Below the pieces are notes generated by a model. The model was given only the letters and a program-made list of their open reading frames with translations. It was not told the origin of the DNA and did not search any database. From positions 1-23,096 of the forward strand of contig CALERO010000002.1 of the NCBI GenBank assembly GCA_937907325.1: 23,096 bases of DNA, read 5' to 3'. The position numbers were made by a program, and so were the translations under genes. This document shows, one piece after another, positions 22,296-23,096 of this stretch. Source of the DNA: UBA4716 sp002438865 (GTDB lineage: Bacteria; Bacillota; Clostridia; UBA1381). Position 1 is the stretch's first letter; every line of letters starts with the position of its first letter.

Positions 22296-22992
22296 TCAGA
22301 TTTTATCAAACCCCGATGTTGCGGAGGCTTTGGAAATAATACAGAGCGAATTTTTGCTCGCAATATGGGAAACAGTGTACGTAACTCTTGTGGCAACTCT
22401 CTTTTCGGTTATAATCGGACTGCCGCTCGGCGTGCTTATCGTGGCAGGTGAGGAAAACGGCGTTCTGCCGCTCCCGAAACCCGTTTTAGCGGTTATAAAC
22501 GTTGTTATAAACCTGTTGAGGTCGGTACCGTTTCTGATATTAATGATACTCGTCTTTCCGCTCACACGTCTTATCGTGGGAACGGTTGTCGGAACAACGG
22601 CGTCAATAGTGCCGCTTGTCATAGCCGCCGCTCCGTTTGTCGCAAGACTGGCTGAGAGCAGCTTAAGAGAAATAAATCATAATATAATAGAGACGGCGCA
22701 GAGTATGGGCGCAACGCCGTTTCAGATAATCATCAAGGTTATGATACCCGAAAGCATACCGTCATTGCTTTCCAATCTTACGATTGCAATAACCACCATA
22801 CTCGGATATTCCGCAATGAGCGGTATCATAGGCGGCGGCGGACTCGGAAAAATTGCGATAAATTACGGATATTACAGATATAAATACCTTGTAATGATAG
22901 TTGCGGTTATATTCCTTATCATTCTGGTGCAGATTTTCCAGAGCGTGGGAACAAAGCTTGCCGTTAAGTCCGATAAAAGAATAAAAAAATAA
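22288..22992 (+). CDS. metI: Methionine ABC transporter permease
   Basis: This 234-residue inner membrane protein has about five hydrophobic helices and the MetI core: ETVYVTLVATLFSVIIGLPL near the N-terminus, NLLRSVPFLILM, the EAA coupling motif ETAQSMGATPFQIIIKVMIPES that contacts MetN, and GYSAMSGIIGGGGLG. The ATG lies within the end of metN (8-base overlap), with AAGGAGGGA upstream inside metN. It completes the MetNIQ transporter and ends 9 nt before a pair of hairpins that close the operon. Confidence 0.95.
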   Translation: MLSQILSNPDVAEALEIIQSEFLLAIWETVYVTLVATLFSVIIGLPLGVLIVAGEENGVLPLPKPVLAVINVVINLLRSVPFLILMILVFPLTRLIVGTVVGTTASIVPLVIAAAPFVARLAESSLREINHNIIETAQSMGATPFQIIIKVMIPESIPSLLSNLTIAITTILGYSAMSGIIGGGGLGKIAINYGYYRYKYLVMIVAVIFLIILVQIFQSVGTKLAVKSDKRIKK

Positions 22993-23001
22993 ATATAATG
23001 A

Positions 23002-23029
23002 GCCTGCCGGCAAAGTATTGTCGACAGGC
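23002..23029 (+). other. GC-rich hairpin after metI
   Basis: GCCTGCCGGCAA (23002-23013) pairs with TTGTCGACAGGC (23018-23029) around AGTA, with one C-A mismatch and one G-T pair. It lies directly before the AT-rich terminator hairpin and probably acts with it in ending or stabilising the metY-metI transcript. Confidence 0.65.
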
Positions 23030-23055
23030 GAAAAAAGTGACATATCACTTTTTTC
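23030..23055. terminator. Terminator of the metY-metQNI operon
   Basis: GAAAAAAGTGA and TCACTTTTTTC form a perfect 11-bp stem with a CATA loop, giving an A-tract and a T-tract on opposite sides, so it can work in both directions. The last 41 bases of the window hold no supported feature. Confidence 0.75.
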
Positions 23056-23096
23056 AAAACTACTGTATGAAAAAATCGAAAGTTCCGTTGATTGGA

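Noticed and set aside
23067..23096. Possible gene start at the right edge (MKKSKVPLIG, open to the end)
   Set aside because: No ribosome site or promoter precedes the ATG and only ten codons are visible.

Overview
The window looks like chromosome of a Firmicute of the class Clostridia, probably an anaerobic gut-type Oscillospiraceae or Lachnospiraceae relative. Grounds: strong AGGAGG-type ribosome sites throughout, TTGACA-N17-TATAAT promoters that nearly all carry an extended -10 (TGnTATAAT), Gram-positive lipoproteins, a Firmicute-type LexA box, and a split purine pathway with a stand-alone IMP cyclohydrolase. No rRNA, tRNA, CRISPR array, insertion sequence or phage gene was seen.

Region 1 (1-8843) is accessory-looking and is bracketed by two perfect, outward-facing copies of a 35-bp repeat (1-35 and 8809-8843), each beside a terminator hairpin with the same core. 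On the minus strand, a membrane-anchored LuxR-type regulator (2507-4120) follows a solute-binding lipoprotein (4131-5453) in one operon without permease genes. Next comes a small helical protein (2219-2452) with a P1B-type metal ATPase (111-2198) under its own promoter. On the plus strand, diverging from the lipoprotein, are a two-domain lipoprotein, a zinc-ribbon (DUF4428-type) protein and a second lipoprotein (5721-8305). Then comes a small LysM protein (8468-8764) whose promoter carries a LexA operator between -35 and -10, which suggests a YneA-like SOS division inhibitor.

Region 2 (8936-15521) is a purine operon: purE, purM, purN, a PurO-type IMP cyclohydrolase, a stand-alone AICAR formyltransferase, purD, then a dCMP deaminase and a NUDIX ADP-ribose pyrophosphatase. 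purC, purF, purB and purL are not in the window.

Region 3 (15522-18825) holds a MATE efflux gene behind a promoter and a structured leader with a terminator, a Cof-type HAD phosphatase with its own promoter, and a LysR-family regulator.

Region 4 (18859-23055) is a sulfur amino acid unit: a promoter, a 15-codon leader peptide containing one Cys codon, an O-acetylhomoserine sulfhydrylase, then metQ, metN and metI for methionine import. The standout is MetQ. Its two halves are in reversed order relative to every MetQ/NlpA protein I know: after the lipobox the protein begins with the normally C-terminal half and ends with the normally N-terminal half. This is a natural circular permutation of a lipid-anchored transporter receptor.
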